Below are positions 43,198 to 53,178 of a stretch of DNA of 64,000 nt, one piece after another (position 1 is the stretch's first letter; each line of letters opens with the position of its first letter). The position numbers were made by a program, and so were the translations under genes. Origin of the DNA: Onthophagus taurus (lineage: Eukaryota > Arthropoda > Insecta > Coleoptera > Scarabaeidae); NCBI RefSeq assembly GCF_036711975.1, contig NC_091972.1, positions 27,533,001 through 27,597,000 of the forward strand. The letters run 5' to 3'. Below the pieces are notes generated by a model that made no database searches, had not been told where the DNA came from, and saw only the letters and a program-made list of their open reading frames with translations.

Positions 43198-43985
43198 TGT
43201 AACAAACCGCATTTTGGGATTCGAAAGCGATTAAAAAAAAATAATAAAACGCAATACAGGCAGAACTTTGTAATTTAATTACGAAGTTGCGTCTTGAGAA
43301 CCGAGGGTCCAGACTAAATACTACGTAGGCGGTTCTGGCAGGAATGTGCCGAGGTGGCAGTTAGAGTAGATGGAGCAGGGGAGAAATGAAGAAAAAATCG
43401 GGGAGTCGGTTACGGGATTGGAACAGAAAAGCATCGGGCGAAACCGGGAAATTAAAGTTTTTGTTGTGTTTTTAAATTCGAGTCGTGCGATTTGAACTTA
43501 TAGCAATTTAGTTATAAAATTCGTTGAATTGGATTCTCTTTCTTCGATGAATATTTTACTTTAACAAACGGGTAAGCGTTATTAAAATCTTAAACTTCCG
43601 ATTTCTCATTGAACCTGCTAACCACCTCGGCAAATTTCGTAATGATGTTGTTGAATAGCTTATGTCATGTAATTTTTACTTTTTAAAACCTTTGTCAGTT
43701 GTTTTTTTTTATATATAATATAATACGTTCTTGTTCAAAAATAAAGCAAACTTATTCTTTAGCAGTGAAATTTCGTTTTCTTTCAATCTATTTTTATTCT
43801 TAATTTCAAATTACTGCCGTTTGCTTTCAAGTGAACGAATGCAGTGTGCCAAACCCTAACTCAGTCATTGCTAGCTATCAAGAAAACGGTAGTGCGTGGA
43901 CAGTTGGGTACGCGAGCCGCTCCGTGGACCTAGCTAGGAAACCCACTACGGGAAACGAGAAGTTCTCGAGAGCTAGTTTGTGACA
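43198..43985 (+). repeat. 5' LTR of the macro-domain Gypsy
   Basis: It starts TGTAACAAACCGC and ends CTAGTTTGTGACA. It includes an A/T-rich TATATATAAT stretch (about 43711-43720) and AATAAAG (43740-43746), candidate promoter and polyadenylation signals. GTAC precedes it. Confidence 0.95.
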
Positions 43986-43988
43986 AAC

Positions 43989-44006
43989 TGGTGTCAGGTG
44001 TGGGGT
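43989..44006 (+). other. Primer binding site
   Basis: TGGTGTCAGGTGTGGGGT begins three bases after the 5' LTR. TGGTGTCAG is complementary to a tRNA ending CTGACACCA, as in some tRNA-Leu species. The exact tRNA was not checked. Confidence 0.6.
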
Positions 44007-44233
44007 TGGCACAATTTGATGTAAAAGTAGAAATAAAATCTAATTGTTATTTTTTTATTTTGTTTTTGTTACTATTTCCTGTTTCAAAATTTAAAGATTT
44101 CGAGTTAATTTTCTTTAATGTTTTGTCAATCATTCTTTTGTTTGTACGTATAAAGTAATAAATTTTGTCGTGCAGGGGTTAGTAGGTGAATATTTTGTGA
44201 CTATCATTAAAAATAATAAAAATCTTAATCACT

Positions 44234-45349
44234 ATGAACGCCGATGATAACGTAGCAGAAATTCCGGGCGAAGCTGAAGGTTCTATTCTAACAACACCAA
44301 TGATGGTTACACCGATTTCTTTAGGAATGTTAGCAGGAACGGTAGAATCTTTTTCAGGTCGAGAAAATGTTAAACTGTATTTTGAAAGGTTAGAGCAACG
44401 TGCGATCTTAGATAATTGGAATGAAACACAAATGCTTCATATTGTTAGGTATCGATTGAGTGGAGAGGCTTATAAATTTTATAAGGCGGAAACAAACTTA
44501 CAGAGTAATCAGGTCACATATGTAGAATTACGGGAAAAATTAATTAAAAAGTTTACCCCGCGAAAATTACCGGGAGAAGCACTAGGGAAATTAATGCGCG
44601 CGTTCCAAAAACACGATGAATCCGTGTCGTCTTACGTAACCAGTATAAAGTCTATCGCGAATGAGATTATCGAGGAGGACAAAGCGAAAGTAACAGCAGC
44701 AGAATTACCGGGAGTTATTATAAAAATTAATGAATTAGCACTAAGTCAATTTAAAGTGGGAATGAAACGTGAATTAAGTCAAATGGTAGGAACGTTACTT
44801 ATGCGTGAAACGGATTTAACTCTAGATAAAGCGGAAGAGATCGCATCATTTGAAGAATTAAATCAGGCTACAAACCGAAATCGTCCAAATCGAATTAATA
44901 TAGGAGCGGTGGATACGACTACTAGATTATGTTACAGATGCGGAAAGTCAGGTCATTTTGCGAAATTTTGTAATGCACAGACAACCGTGTTTAATTGTTA
45001 TAATTGCGGAAAACCCGGTCATATTAGTAAACAATGTAGGTTACCTTCAAATAAAATGCAACCGAACTACGACCAAAGGCGTGACCTCCCACGCCGTGTT
45101 AGTTTTCAAGAGGGTCATTCATCCGATAAGGTAAACAACCGCGACCGAAGAAATTTTTATTACCAACAGCGAGATTATCAAAACGAACCGCGACGTAATG
45201 TAAACGATAACAATTATACGGGCCGACAATCGCCCCCGCAGGTTACTAGATCACCGCAAATTCCCGCAAATAACAGGTACAATGAGACGAACTCTTTAAA
45301 CGCATATCGTCCTGCGGTGAATACCCGAACCGCAGGAGACTCGAATTAA
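44234..45349 (+). CDS. gag: Gag of the macro-domain Gypsy
   Basis: The 371-codon capsid precursor forms the retrotransposon particle. The capsid-like middle (SFSGRENVKLYFERLEQRA, LSGEAYKFYKA, LREKLIKKFTPRKLPGEAL, VSSYVTSIKSIA) is a retrotransposon Gag domain. Two CCHC knuckles bind RNA: CYRCGKSGHFAKFC (from about residue 233) and CYNCGKPGHISKQC about nine residues later. The basic tail is rich in Arg, Asn and Gln. The start is the first ATG after the leader. The gag end overlaps the upstream extension of the protease frame, which is in the -1 frame, so -1 frameshifting is a likely route to Gag-Pro. Confidence 0.95.
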   Translation: MNADDNVAEIPGEAEGSILTTPMMVTPISLGMLAGTVESFSGRENVKLYFERLEQRAILDNWNETQMLHIVRYRLSGEAYKFYKAETNLQSNQVTYVELREKLIKKFTPRKLPGEALGKLMRAFQKHDESVSSYVTSIKSIANEIIEEDKAKVTAAELPGVIIKINELALSQFKVGMKRELSQMVGTLLMRETDLTLDKAEEIASFEELNQATNRNRPNRINIGAVDTTTRLCYRCGKSGHFAKFCNAQTTVFNCYNCGKPGHISKQCRLPSNKMQPNYDQRRDLPRRVSFQEGHSSDKVNNRDRRNFYYQQRDYQNEPRRNVNDNNYTGRQSPPQVTRSPQIPANNRYNETNSLNAYRPAVNTRTAGDSN

Positions 45350-45417
45350 AGGGTTACGATAGGTCAATAAAGTCTGTCGAAAATTATGACCCAACTGTAA
45401 ATAAGATTATACCGCAT

Positions 45418-46221
45418 ATGAGACTCATTTTTGAAACACCTTTTTCTATTAAATTGTTCAATAAAAACAAACCAATAACGATGTTAGTAGACACCGGTTC
45501 TCCTGTTACGATAATTAAACATTCTTGTGTAATTTCGGAAGCAATTAAACCTATGTCAGGAGATTTTAGTATTTCGGGAATAACGGGACACGGAATTGAC
45601 ATGCTAGGTACGACTGAGTTAAATTTTTCATTGGGGAATGAATCGAATTTAGGAGATTTCTCGTGCTATGTATGTTTGGACAATTTGCCTTTAACCACAG
45701 ATGGAGTATTGGGACGCGATTTTATGGAATTTCACAATGTAATTATTGATTTTAGTAAAGGTAGCCTAAATGTAGGAGGTATTGATGTTAGATTTTCAAG
45801 TATCATGAACGTCAATTTGGGGTCGCAGCGTATTGTGTCTACAGATTCCCTTGAATGTAGAGAATCCACCACATCAGGTTTGGGTGTAGGTCAGGTAGAT
45901 AATTTGGAACTCGCGAATGATTATGTATCAGAATTATCAACGGAAATAAATTTAATCGAACCGCAAGTAACGAGGACGGAGTATCTAATAAAGAAACGTG
46001 AAGTCGAAGAAAAGTACGTAACCGAGGAGACGAATCAACGAACGAGGTTTATGCCACTCGAGGTAAATGTTTTGGTAGAAGAGTTTGGGGAGTTAAGTTC
46101 AGATAGCAACGATGACTATGAAACCGGGTATCGCCGAATGATCGATGTAAATGTGGACAGGGATTGTCACGATAAAAGAATAGAAGAAGAAGAAAAAAAA
46201 AATAGAGAAATTAAAGACTAA
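45418..46221 (+). CDS. pro: Retropepsin frame of the macro-domain Gypsy
   Basis: The frame encodes an aspartic protease with the active site MLVDTGSPVTII (Asp25 from the first ATG) and the second conserved block GVLGRDFME. A polar, acidic linker follows and ends EEEEKKNREIKD. Retropepsin cuts Gag-Pol within the particle. The frame is open upstream of the ATG at 45418 and overlaps the end of gag, so a frameshift product may start earlier. It ends at 46221, just past a run of ten A (46193-46202), and pol lies in the +1 frame. The A run is a possible slippage site joining Pro to Pol. Confidence 0.88.
   Translation: MRLIFETPFSIKLFNKNKPITMLVDTGSPVTIIKHSCVISEAIKPMSGDFSISGITGHGIDMLGTTELNFSLGNESNLGDFSCYVCLDNLPLTTDGVLGRDFMEFHNVIIDFSKGSLNVGGIDVRFSSIMNVNLGSQRIVSTDSLECRESTTSGLGVGQVDNLELANDYVSELSTEINLIEPQVTRTEYLIKKREVEEKYVTEETNQRTRFMPLEVNVLVEEFGELSSDSNDDYETGYRRMIDVNVDRDCHDKRIEEEEKKNREIKD
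46193..46202 (+). promoter_or_regulatory. Candidate slippery A10 run between protease and pol frames
   Basis: Ten consecutive A lie in the only stretch where the protease frame and the upstream-open pol frame overlap. Slippage on A runs can change the reading frame. This is inference from position. Confidence 0.4.
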
Positions 46222-46285
46222 AGAAAGTCATAGGGAGAGCCGAGAAGGCGAAATTCAAGAAGACCCCAGCGGAAGTAGTGGATTA

Positions 46286-49200
46286 GTGACGCAGAAGTCA
46301 CGAATTGTTGCAGAAAATAATGAGTTAAGGGAATGCGAAAATGAAGAAGAAATTAAGGATGAAACTAATATGAAAGATACGAAAGAAAACGAAATAAACA
46401 ATGATAAAAACTGTCAATGTAATCCTGTTATCACCGTTGAAGAAGATATCGTTGAACCGTTTACAGAGAAGGTGTTAGCGGTTGACGTGCGTAATAATAA
46501 TAAAAAGAACGACATTGTAATTGAATCAAGTAAAACGCCCTTTCATCCAAATATATTAATAGGAAGATGTGCTGTTCCAAGAGGGGAAAAACCACGAGTA
46601 TTGGTTGCAAACATAGGAGAAGAATCAATAACGATCCCAAAGCATACAGAGATAGCTAGAGCGTATAGTTGTATAATACCGAATAAGAAGGTTAATCCAG
46701 AAGTAAAAAGCGAGATGGTTGCAATGATAAGAGAAAACGGAGAGACATCAACATTTTTGGAATCGATCTCATTGGCTCATCTATCAGAAACAGACAAAGA
46801 GAAAGTTGAAAAATTGTTATTGGATTATCGAGATATTTTCGACAATGGTGACGAAAGGTTTACGAAAACTCACAAGGTCAAACATCAAATTATTACTGAG
46901 AATGTACCACCAATTAGTAAACGTCCATATAGAGTATCAGTTCATCAACGAGAGTTCTTACAGGAAGAAATAGATAAGCTGTTAAAGAAAAATATTATTA
47001 AACCATCTCATTCACCCTGGTCGGCGCCGGTTGTAATCGTTAACCGGCAGATGTCAGACGGATCGATAAAACCCCGAGTATGTATAGATTACCGAGGACT
47101 CAACGCGGTAACTAAGAAAGATGTGTACCCGTTGCCGAATCTGCAAGAGACAGTAGATGTGTTAGGGAAGACTAATCTGTTTAGCGTGTTTGATGTAGCG
47201 TCGGCGTACCATCAAATAGAAGTGGAGAAGAATGACCGAGAAAAAACAGCTTTCTCCACGCCGTTCGGGCACTATGAGAGCAACCGAATGATGTTTGGGC
47301 TAGTAAATGCCCCCGCGACGTTTCAGCGCTTCATGAATTTTACATTTTCGGGATTGTTAGGTACTCATTGCCTCGTCTATTTAGATGATATAATAATTTT
47401 CAATGGAACGGGTGTCGACGATCATTTGAACAAACTACAAACTATTTTTGATAGAATCCGAGATGCAGGACTAAAACTTAAGATGGAGAAAAGCCAGATC
47501 GCGGTCCCAAAGGTGTCTTATCTTGGTCACATAATATCTGCCCAAGGCGTTCAACCGGATCCGGGAAAAATCAACTCGATACAGAATTTCCCCGTTCCAA
47601 AAAACGTTAGGAATTGTAGAGAATTTTTAGGGCTGGTGGGATGGTATAGGAAATTTATACCGGACTTTACCCGATTAGCGGCCCCAATTACGAAGTTAAC
47701 GCGCAAAGATGTCGCGTTTAAATTCGAAAAAGAGCAATTGGAAGCGGTGGAAAGCTTAAAGGCCGCGATAACATCAGAATCGGTATTAATTTTCCCAGAT
47801 TTCAATGAGCCTTTCATCTTGGCTACAGACGCGAGTAACACAGGATTAGGTGCTATACTTAGCCAGGTGAGAGAGGGAAATGAACGCCCTGTGGCTTTCG
47901 CTAGTAGAGGACTAAAGAAGGCTGAGCTAAACTATTCGACTACCGAAAAAGAGTGTCTTGCTGTCATATTTGGGATAAAGCAATTTCGGTGCTACTTATA
48001 TGGACGCCGTTTCACTATCATAACAGACCACAGACCATTGAAATGGTTGATGAATATCAAAGACCCGAGCTCGAGACTAGCACGATGGGCTTTAATGCTA
48101 ATGGAGTATGACTTCGAGATTATCCACAGACCGGGCCGAAAGCATGGAAACGTGGATGCTCTCAGCCGAAACAGTATAGTTTCCCTAATCCGAAAGGATG
48201 AGAAAGATAAGTTATGCATTAATGAAGTAGAGGGAAATTTGTTTGATGCTCCCCAAGGTTGGGTATTAGCTCATTGCGTTTCGGCGGATTTTGCGATGGG
48301 AGCTGGTATTGCAAAGGAATTTAAAAAGCGATTTGGCTCCGTTGAAAAATTAAGATCCGAGGAGAAAGGAGTTGGTGACATAGTACCGCAAATAGCGGAG
48401 AAACGAAAAATATACCATTTAATTTCAAAGGACGAATACTACCATAAACCAACGTACCACATGTTGAGACAGTGTCTAGAAACGTTACGGGAGGAAATGA
48501 ATAAATCTGGGGAGAGATATTTGGCAATACCCAGAATAGGATGTGGTCTCGATAAACTAAAGTGGAGCCTAGTTAAAGAAGAATTAAGAGAATGTTTTGA
48601 GGGAACGAATACCATGATAATGGTATATAAATTACCTTTCGTTAAAAATAAAACACTATGTAAAATACAGGAAAATATAGCAACGCCAGTTTGGGATAAA
48701 AATGTTATTTTGAAAGAACAAGATAAGGACGAGTTTTGCATTGAAATACGGGATTCGCTTTCATCAAACAAAGATCTTAGGGATAGTTATTTCATAGATA
48801 ATGATAAGCTCTTATTTAAAACTGATGAGTTAGGAAAAGAAGTACTAGTGTTGCCGAAATCATTTGTGCAGAAGGCTTTGCATGATTACCACGATTTACC
48901 ATTTGCAGGTCATGGCGGTCAAGCGAAAACATTAGCTTTACTTAAGGATAGGGTATTTTGGCCGTCTATGACACGTGATGTTAAAAAGTATTGTTCGAAT
49001 TGTGAGTCATGCAATAGACGTAAAACTTCCCCCCATATGTCTAGAGCACCCTTGCAAAAATTTACAACTGTTCGAAAGCCATTCGAAAGAAGTTCAATGG
49101 ACATAGTGGGTCCGTTACCAACAACATACAAAGGAAACAAGTATATACTTACGTTCCAGGACTATTTCACCAAATATTTAGAGGCAGTAGCCTTACCTGA

Positions 49201-50365
49201 TCAGAAGGCTGATACTGTGGCTCGAGCTTTTGTAACGCAAATAGTAAGTCGCCACGGTACTCCTCTGCAGTTGCTCACCGATCAGGGTACAAATTTTGTG
49301 TCGTCACTCATGAAGGAAATTTGTAAGCTATTAAATATCGACAAAATACAAACCACACCGTATCATCCCGAGTGCAATGGTCTTATCGAGAGAAGTCATC
49401 GGGTGATCAAGGACGTACTATCTCACTATGTTAAAAAGGACCAAAGAACCTGGGATGAATGGCTACCCTATGTTCTTCTGGCGTACAGATCAACGGTGCA
49501 TAGTAGTACGGGCTATACCCCCCACTTTTTGTTATACGGCAGGGAAATGGAATTACCAGTGGATGTTTTTCTCCGACCCTCCAGGTGTAAGTACGACTGT
49601 GATGAGAACTATGTGACGGAATTGGCAGCGCGAATGAACCACGTGTATGAGACGGTTTTTGAAAGTTTGCAGCTTGCCGCTCGAAGACAGGCTGAGTATT
49701 ATAATAAAAGAAGTAAGCACAGAGATTTTTACGTAGGAGAGTTGGTACTCTTAAAAGACACATCTATAAAACCAGGTCTAAATAGAAAATTAGCCCAACC
49801 TTGGATAGGACCGTACATGATTACAAAAATTAAAGGACCAGAGAACTACGAAATTACATCAGTAAACGGAAAGCTAAAATCTATTGTACATAGTAATAGA
49901 TTGAAATCATTTCGAACTAATAAAGACTCAACCCCGAAAGAGTGTAAAAGCCTAGATTCGAATGTACACCTCGAAGAAATAAACGAAGACCGGTATGTTG
50001 ATCCACATATGCCGATAATCAGTTTACATACACCGGATCTGACTTTTCGAAAAAATACAGGAGTAACAGATTTACTAAATGAGACCCCCTGCCCAAAAAT
50101 TAATATATGTCCGAGACGATTAATTCTAGAAGAGAGTGATGATACTAGTACAGCAGAAAATCTGGAAGGGAAAAATGAATGTATGAGTAAGGAGTTGTTG
50201 GAGTCAATAGCTGAACCTTCTGAAAACCCTTCAGAAATAGAAAGAGAACGTGAGGACGATAGCATTATTATTAAGGCACCAGAATTAATAGATGAACCCC
50301 TTGAAGAACCGTTGGCAATACGACGGGAGAGGAGAGCCATAAAACTTCCAGCTAGGTATAGGTAA
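46286..50365 (+). CDS. pol: Pol polyprotein with macro domain: RT, RNase H, macro, integrase
   Basis: The 1359-codon open frame has a spacer domain, then RT (RVCIDYRGLNAVT, FSVFDVASAYHQIEV, YLDDIII at Tyr365), RNase H (ATDASNTGLGAIL with Asp515, KECLAVIFGIKQF, ITDHRPLKW, NVDALSR), a macro domain (residues about 645-783, listed separately) and integrase. The integrase has an HHCC finger from His866 (CSNCESCNRRK), catalytic Asp939 (SMDIVGPL), Asp999 (LLTDQGTNF) and Glu1035 (GLIERSHRVIK), and a C-terminal GPY-type module (QPWIGPYMITKIKGPENYEI). A long acidic tail ends in RRERRAIKLPARYR. The frame is open before 46286 (which is a GTG), so translation probably enters by frameshift. No disabling change is seen. 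Confidence 0.95.
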   Translation: MTQKSRIVAENNELRECENEEEIKDETNMKDTKENEINNDKNCQCNPVITVEEDIVEPFTEKVLAVDVRNNNKKNDIVIESSKTPFHPNILIGRCAVPRGEKPRVLVANIGEESITIPKHTEIARAYSCIIPNKKVNPEVKSEMVAMIRENGETSTFLESISLAHLSETDKEKVEKLLLDYRDIFDNGDERFTKTHKVKHQIITENVPPISKRPYRVSVHQREFLQEEIDKLLKKNIIKPSHSPWSAPVVIVNRQMSDGSIKPRVCIDYRGLNAVTKKDVYPLPNLQETVDVLGKTNLFSVFDVASAYHQIEVEKNDREKTAFSTPFGHYESNRMMFGLVNAPATFQRFMNFTFSGLLGTHCLVYLDDIIIFNGTGVDDHLNKLQTIFDRIRDAGLKLKMEKSQIAVPKVSYLGHIISAQGVQPDPGKINSIQNFPVPKNVRNCREFLGLVGWYRKFIPDFTRLAAPITKLTRKDVAFKFEKEQLEAVESLKAAITSESVLIFPDFNEPFILATDASNTGLGAILSQVREGNERPVAFASRGLKKAELNYSTTEKECLAVIFGIKQFRCYLYGRRFTIITDHRPLKWLMNIKDPSSRLARWALMLMEYDFEIIHRPGRKHGNVDALSRNSIVSLIRKDEKDKLCINEVEGNLFDAPQGWVLAHCVSADFAMGAGIAKEFKKRFGSVEKLRSEEKGVGDIVPQIAEKRKIYHLISKDEYYHKPTYHMLRQCLETLREEMNKSGERYLAIPRIGCGLDKLKWSLVKEELRECFEGTNTMIMVYKLPFVKNKTLCKIQENIATPVWDKNVILKEQDKDEFCIEIRDSLSSNKDLRDSYFIDNDKLLFKTDELGKEVLVLPKSFVQKALHDYHDLPFAGHGGQAKTLALLKDRVFWPSMTRDVKKYCSNCESCNRRKTSPHMSRAPLQKFTTVRKPFERSSMDIVGPLPTTYKGNKYILTFQDYFTKYLEAVALPDQKADTVARAFVTQIVSRHGTPLQLLTDQGTNFVSSLMKEICKLLNIDKIQTTPYHPECNGLIERSHRVIKDVLSHYVKKDQRTWDEWLPYVLLAYRSTVHSSTGYTPHFLLYGREMELPVDVFLRPSRCKYDCDENYVTELAARMNHVYETVFESLQLAARRQAEYYNKRSKHRDFYVGELVLLKDTSIKPGLNRKLAQPWIGPYMITKIKGPENYEITSVNGKLKSIVHSNRLKSFRTNKDSTPKECKSLDSNVHLEEINEDRYVDPHMPIISLHTPDLTFRKNTGVTDLLNETPCPKINICPRRLILEESDDTSTAENLEGKNECMSKELLESIAEPSENPSEIEREREDDSIIIKAPELIDEPLEEPLAIRRERRAIKLPARYR
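48218..48634 (+). other. TARG1/OARD1-like macro domain inside Gypsy Pol
   Basis: About 139 residues between RNase H and integrase form a complete macro domain. The opening GNLFDAPQGWVLAHCVSADF, then AMGAGIAKEFKKRFG, is the ADP-ribose-binding first loop. LISKDEYYHKPTYHMLRQCL and YLAIPRIGCGLDKLKW supply the later binding loops. These blocks are diagnostic of the ALC1-like branch that includes human TARG1 (OARD1/C6orf130), which removes ADP-ribose from Glu/Asp. In TARG1, catalysis uses a Lys (Lys84) and an Asp (Asp125); the equivalents here appear to be Lys715 (in LISKDE) and Asp756 (in GCGLDK). Frame and length are intact. The activity is inferred and was not tested. Confidence 0.92.
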
Positions 50366-50856
50366 AGTATAAGGTATACAGGTAAAAAAAAAAAAGAAAA
50401 AAATAAATAAATAACTAATAAATAAATAAAAATATTAATATTAAAATAAGTAAATTAATAAGTTAAATACTAAAATTAAAAAGAAAATAAATTTATTTAT
50501 TTTTTTTTTAAATAATAAGAAAAATATATAATTAATAGCTTTTATTATTGTCTATTTTGTTGTTGATTACTAAACACCGGAAAATCGGATTTTTGTTTTT
50601 GTTTGTTTCAGCGCTCTTAACTACTTTATTGGCGATTGGAGCCTACATAAATATAGGATTAACAATTTATTATCGCATACGATTGTAGCGCCCGTAGTGT
50701 TAATATTAGTCTCATATCGCTAAAAAAAAAAAAAAGTTGGAGATTGTTCACAAATAAGGTCCAATTATGTAGAAAACATGTTACAAGTGCAAATAGTCCA
50801 AAGAGCCCGGATTCACCGACAAATCGTATATAGAAACACATAAAAATCGCTTATTA
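50366..50856. other. A-rich spacer after pol
   Basis: Positions 50380-50530 are a low-complexity A/T-rich tract (AAATAAATAA words). No gene was identified before the envelope-like remnant. Confidence 0.6.
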
Positions 50857-51699
50857 TTGGCCCCGTTATCACCAACCACCGTTAGTTTGCTCGCTAAGAA
50901 TGAAACGAGTTATGTCGGCCGTGCAATCGGAGAAGTCCTGTACATATTGAAATGTGTACCAAAGAGAGTGCAAGTAAGAAAAACGTATACTTGTTACCAT
51001 GAACTTCCTGTCTCTGATACGGATAACCGGTCCTATTTTGAGTCGCCAATGACACATGTACTCCTGGACTATGCAGACCAGGTTGACCGCAACCTCATTA
51101 GTTCACCAATGTATCAGATTGAAAAGCCCTGGGTAGCCTTAACTCCACTGCAGGTATCCCAGACACCACCTGATGGACTTCTACCTTATGAAGATTCAGA
51201 AATCAAAATTTAGTACCATTATGAATTTGGGAGTGGCCGAAATTTATAACAACGAAGACGTCAGACAAGCACAAGAACTAGTACAAGTCGGCTTGGAACG
51301 ATCAGCTATAAACAATGTCATTATTAGAAAAATCCAGGGAAAGAAGACAGAAAAATAAGGACTGGATTCAACTATTTCATGCGGAAGAGTTGCGTAAATT
51401 TGCTAAGAGCACGTTATCGCACGAGTGATTGTTTTATTGTGTTTCGTAAAGGGACTCGCTAGCGTGATATTGAATGGCTACGCAATATTTAAAACCTTGG
51501 GATGAGGTATCGTCATCTTGGCCAGTTGTGGAAAAATTTTACGATGTGGCTTTTTAATCAGAGAAGGGGTGAGGATCTTGCTTCGCCAGAAACTCCGACT
51601 AACATAGTTCCTGAGGCAACCAATTCCACAAGCCCTGAAGTGATGGTTTCAAATATATATTCTGAGGTACCGACCTCTCCAAGTTGGATGCGGAAATAA
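50857..51699 (+). pseudogene. Envelope-like remnant
   Basis: Three successive plus-strand reading segments (50857-51213, 51173-51358 and 51502-51699) lie in different frames where env would be. The first contains Cys-Tyr and Pro/Trp-rich spacing (ILKCVPKRV, TCYHELPVSD, WVALTPLQV) resembling insect envelope-like proteins found in some LTR elements. The second resembles a downstream heptad-type region. No signal peptide or transmembrane segment remains recognisable, and the segments are broken by frame changes and stops. I read it as a decayed env acquired by this lineage. A spliced arrangement cannot be excluded. Confidence 0.45.
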
Positions 51700-52374
51700 A
51701 TGGTAACCAAGATTCAGAAAACTTCGTCTGTTACAGATCCTATTAAACCAAGAATACTTACTCCGAAATTGTCCTTCATTCAAAAAAATCCTGAAATATA
51801 CGATTCCTATCATTTGTAAATAATCATTAAATAAAAAAAAAAAAAAAAAAAAAAACATTCTAAATAAATCAACAATGTCTTATCGTCGACACATAAATGG
51901 AGCCAGCTGAGAACATGTTTATTTTCCACCGAACAAATGTAGTAGCACCCGTCAGGTCGCCCCGAGATGTGATGACAGCTTCTCTACTTCGACTACTTGA
52001 CTGTGCGTGCGTGGTAGTTCTTAAACGTTTTGGTGTGAAGGACTATGTTACAACTTTTAAAATAATTTTTAATAAATTAAGTTTAAAATCGGTGAAAGAC
52101 TCTTAAGAAAGTGACTAAAATGCATATGAAAAAAAAAAAAAAAAAAATTGACTTTTTGTTTCAAAAGAATATCATTAAAAATGTGTTTTCGTAATTAAAA
52201 TTATGTGAAAATTGGACTCTATGTTACTGAGAAGTGTTTAGATGTAGACTTTTTGTAACGATTGAGATTGTTGATTCTTAAGATTTCAAGTAGATATCGG
52301 AAATACTAGAATGCGGTTTGTATTGTTCATTTTGGTATCATAAATAAGGCTCTTAGGGGAGCCTTCTTTTAAAA
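51700..52374. other. Non-coding 3' region of the Gypsy element
   Basis: Contains two long A runs (about 51833-51855 and 52129-52147) and otherwise AT-rich sequence up to the polypurine tract. No gene is seen. Confidence 0.6.
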
Positions 52375-52386
52375 AGGTGGGAGGGA
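52375..52386 (+). other. Polypurine tract
   Basis: AGGTGGGAGGGA directly precedes the 3' LTR (52387), the position where plus-strand DNA synthesis is primed. Confidence 0.85.
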
Positions 52387-53174
52387 TGTAACAAACCGCA
52401 TTTTGGGATTCGAAAGCGATTAAAAAAAAATAATAAAACGCAATACAGGCAGAACTTTGTAATTTAATTACGAAGTTGCGTCTTGAGAACCGAGGGTCCA
52501 GACTAAATACTACGTAGGCGGTTCTGGCAGGAATGTGCCGAGGTGGCAGTTAGAGTAGATGGAGCAGGGGAGAAATGAAGAAAAAATCGGGGAGTCGGTT
52601 ACGGGATTGGAACAGAAAAGCATCGGGCGAAACCGGGAAATTAAAGTTTTTGTTGTGTTTTTAAATTCGAGTCGTGCGATTTGAACTTATAGCAATTTAG
52701 TTATAAAATTCGTTGAATTGGATTCTCTTTCTTCGATGAATATTTTACTTTAACAAACGGGTAAGCGTTATTAAAATCTTAAACTTCCGATTTCTCATTG
52801 AACCTGCTAACCACCTCGGCAAATTTCGTAATGATGTTGTTGAATAGCTTATGTCATGTAATTTTTACTTTTTAAAACCTTTGTCAGTTGTTTTTTTTTA
52901 TATATAATATAATACGTTCTTGTTCAAAAATAAAGCAAACTTATTCTTTAGCAGTGAAATTTCGTTTTCTTTCAATCTATTTTTATTCTTAATTTCAAAT
53001 TACTGCCGTTTGCTTTCAAGTGAACGAATGCAGTGTGCCAAACCCTAACTCAGTCATTGCTAGCTATCAAGAAAACGGTAGTGCGTGGACAGTTGGGTAC
53101 GCGAGCCGCTCCGTGGACCTAGCTAGGAAACCCACTACGGGAAACGAGAAGTTCTCGAGAGCTAGTTTGTGACA
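52387..53174 (+). repeat. 3' LTR of the macro-domain Gypsy
   Basis: The 788-bp copy is equal in length to the 5' LTR, with no difference that I could find by eye. It is followed by GTAC (53175-53178). Confidence 0.95.
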
Positions 53175-53178
53175 GTAC

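Larger units (their letters stand above)
43198..53174 (+). mobile_element. Complete Gypsy-type LTR retrotransposon carrying a macro domain
   Basis: A 9,977-bp element bounded by two 788-bp LTRs and a GTAC duplication (43194-43197 and 53175-53178). Order: LTR, PBS, gag, protease, pol, envelope-like remnant, polypurine tract, LTR. Gag, protease and pol frames are open. I found no difference between the LTRs on reading them side by side, so insertion is recent. Between RNase H and integrase the pol encodes an extra macro domain. Confidence 0.96.
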
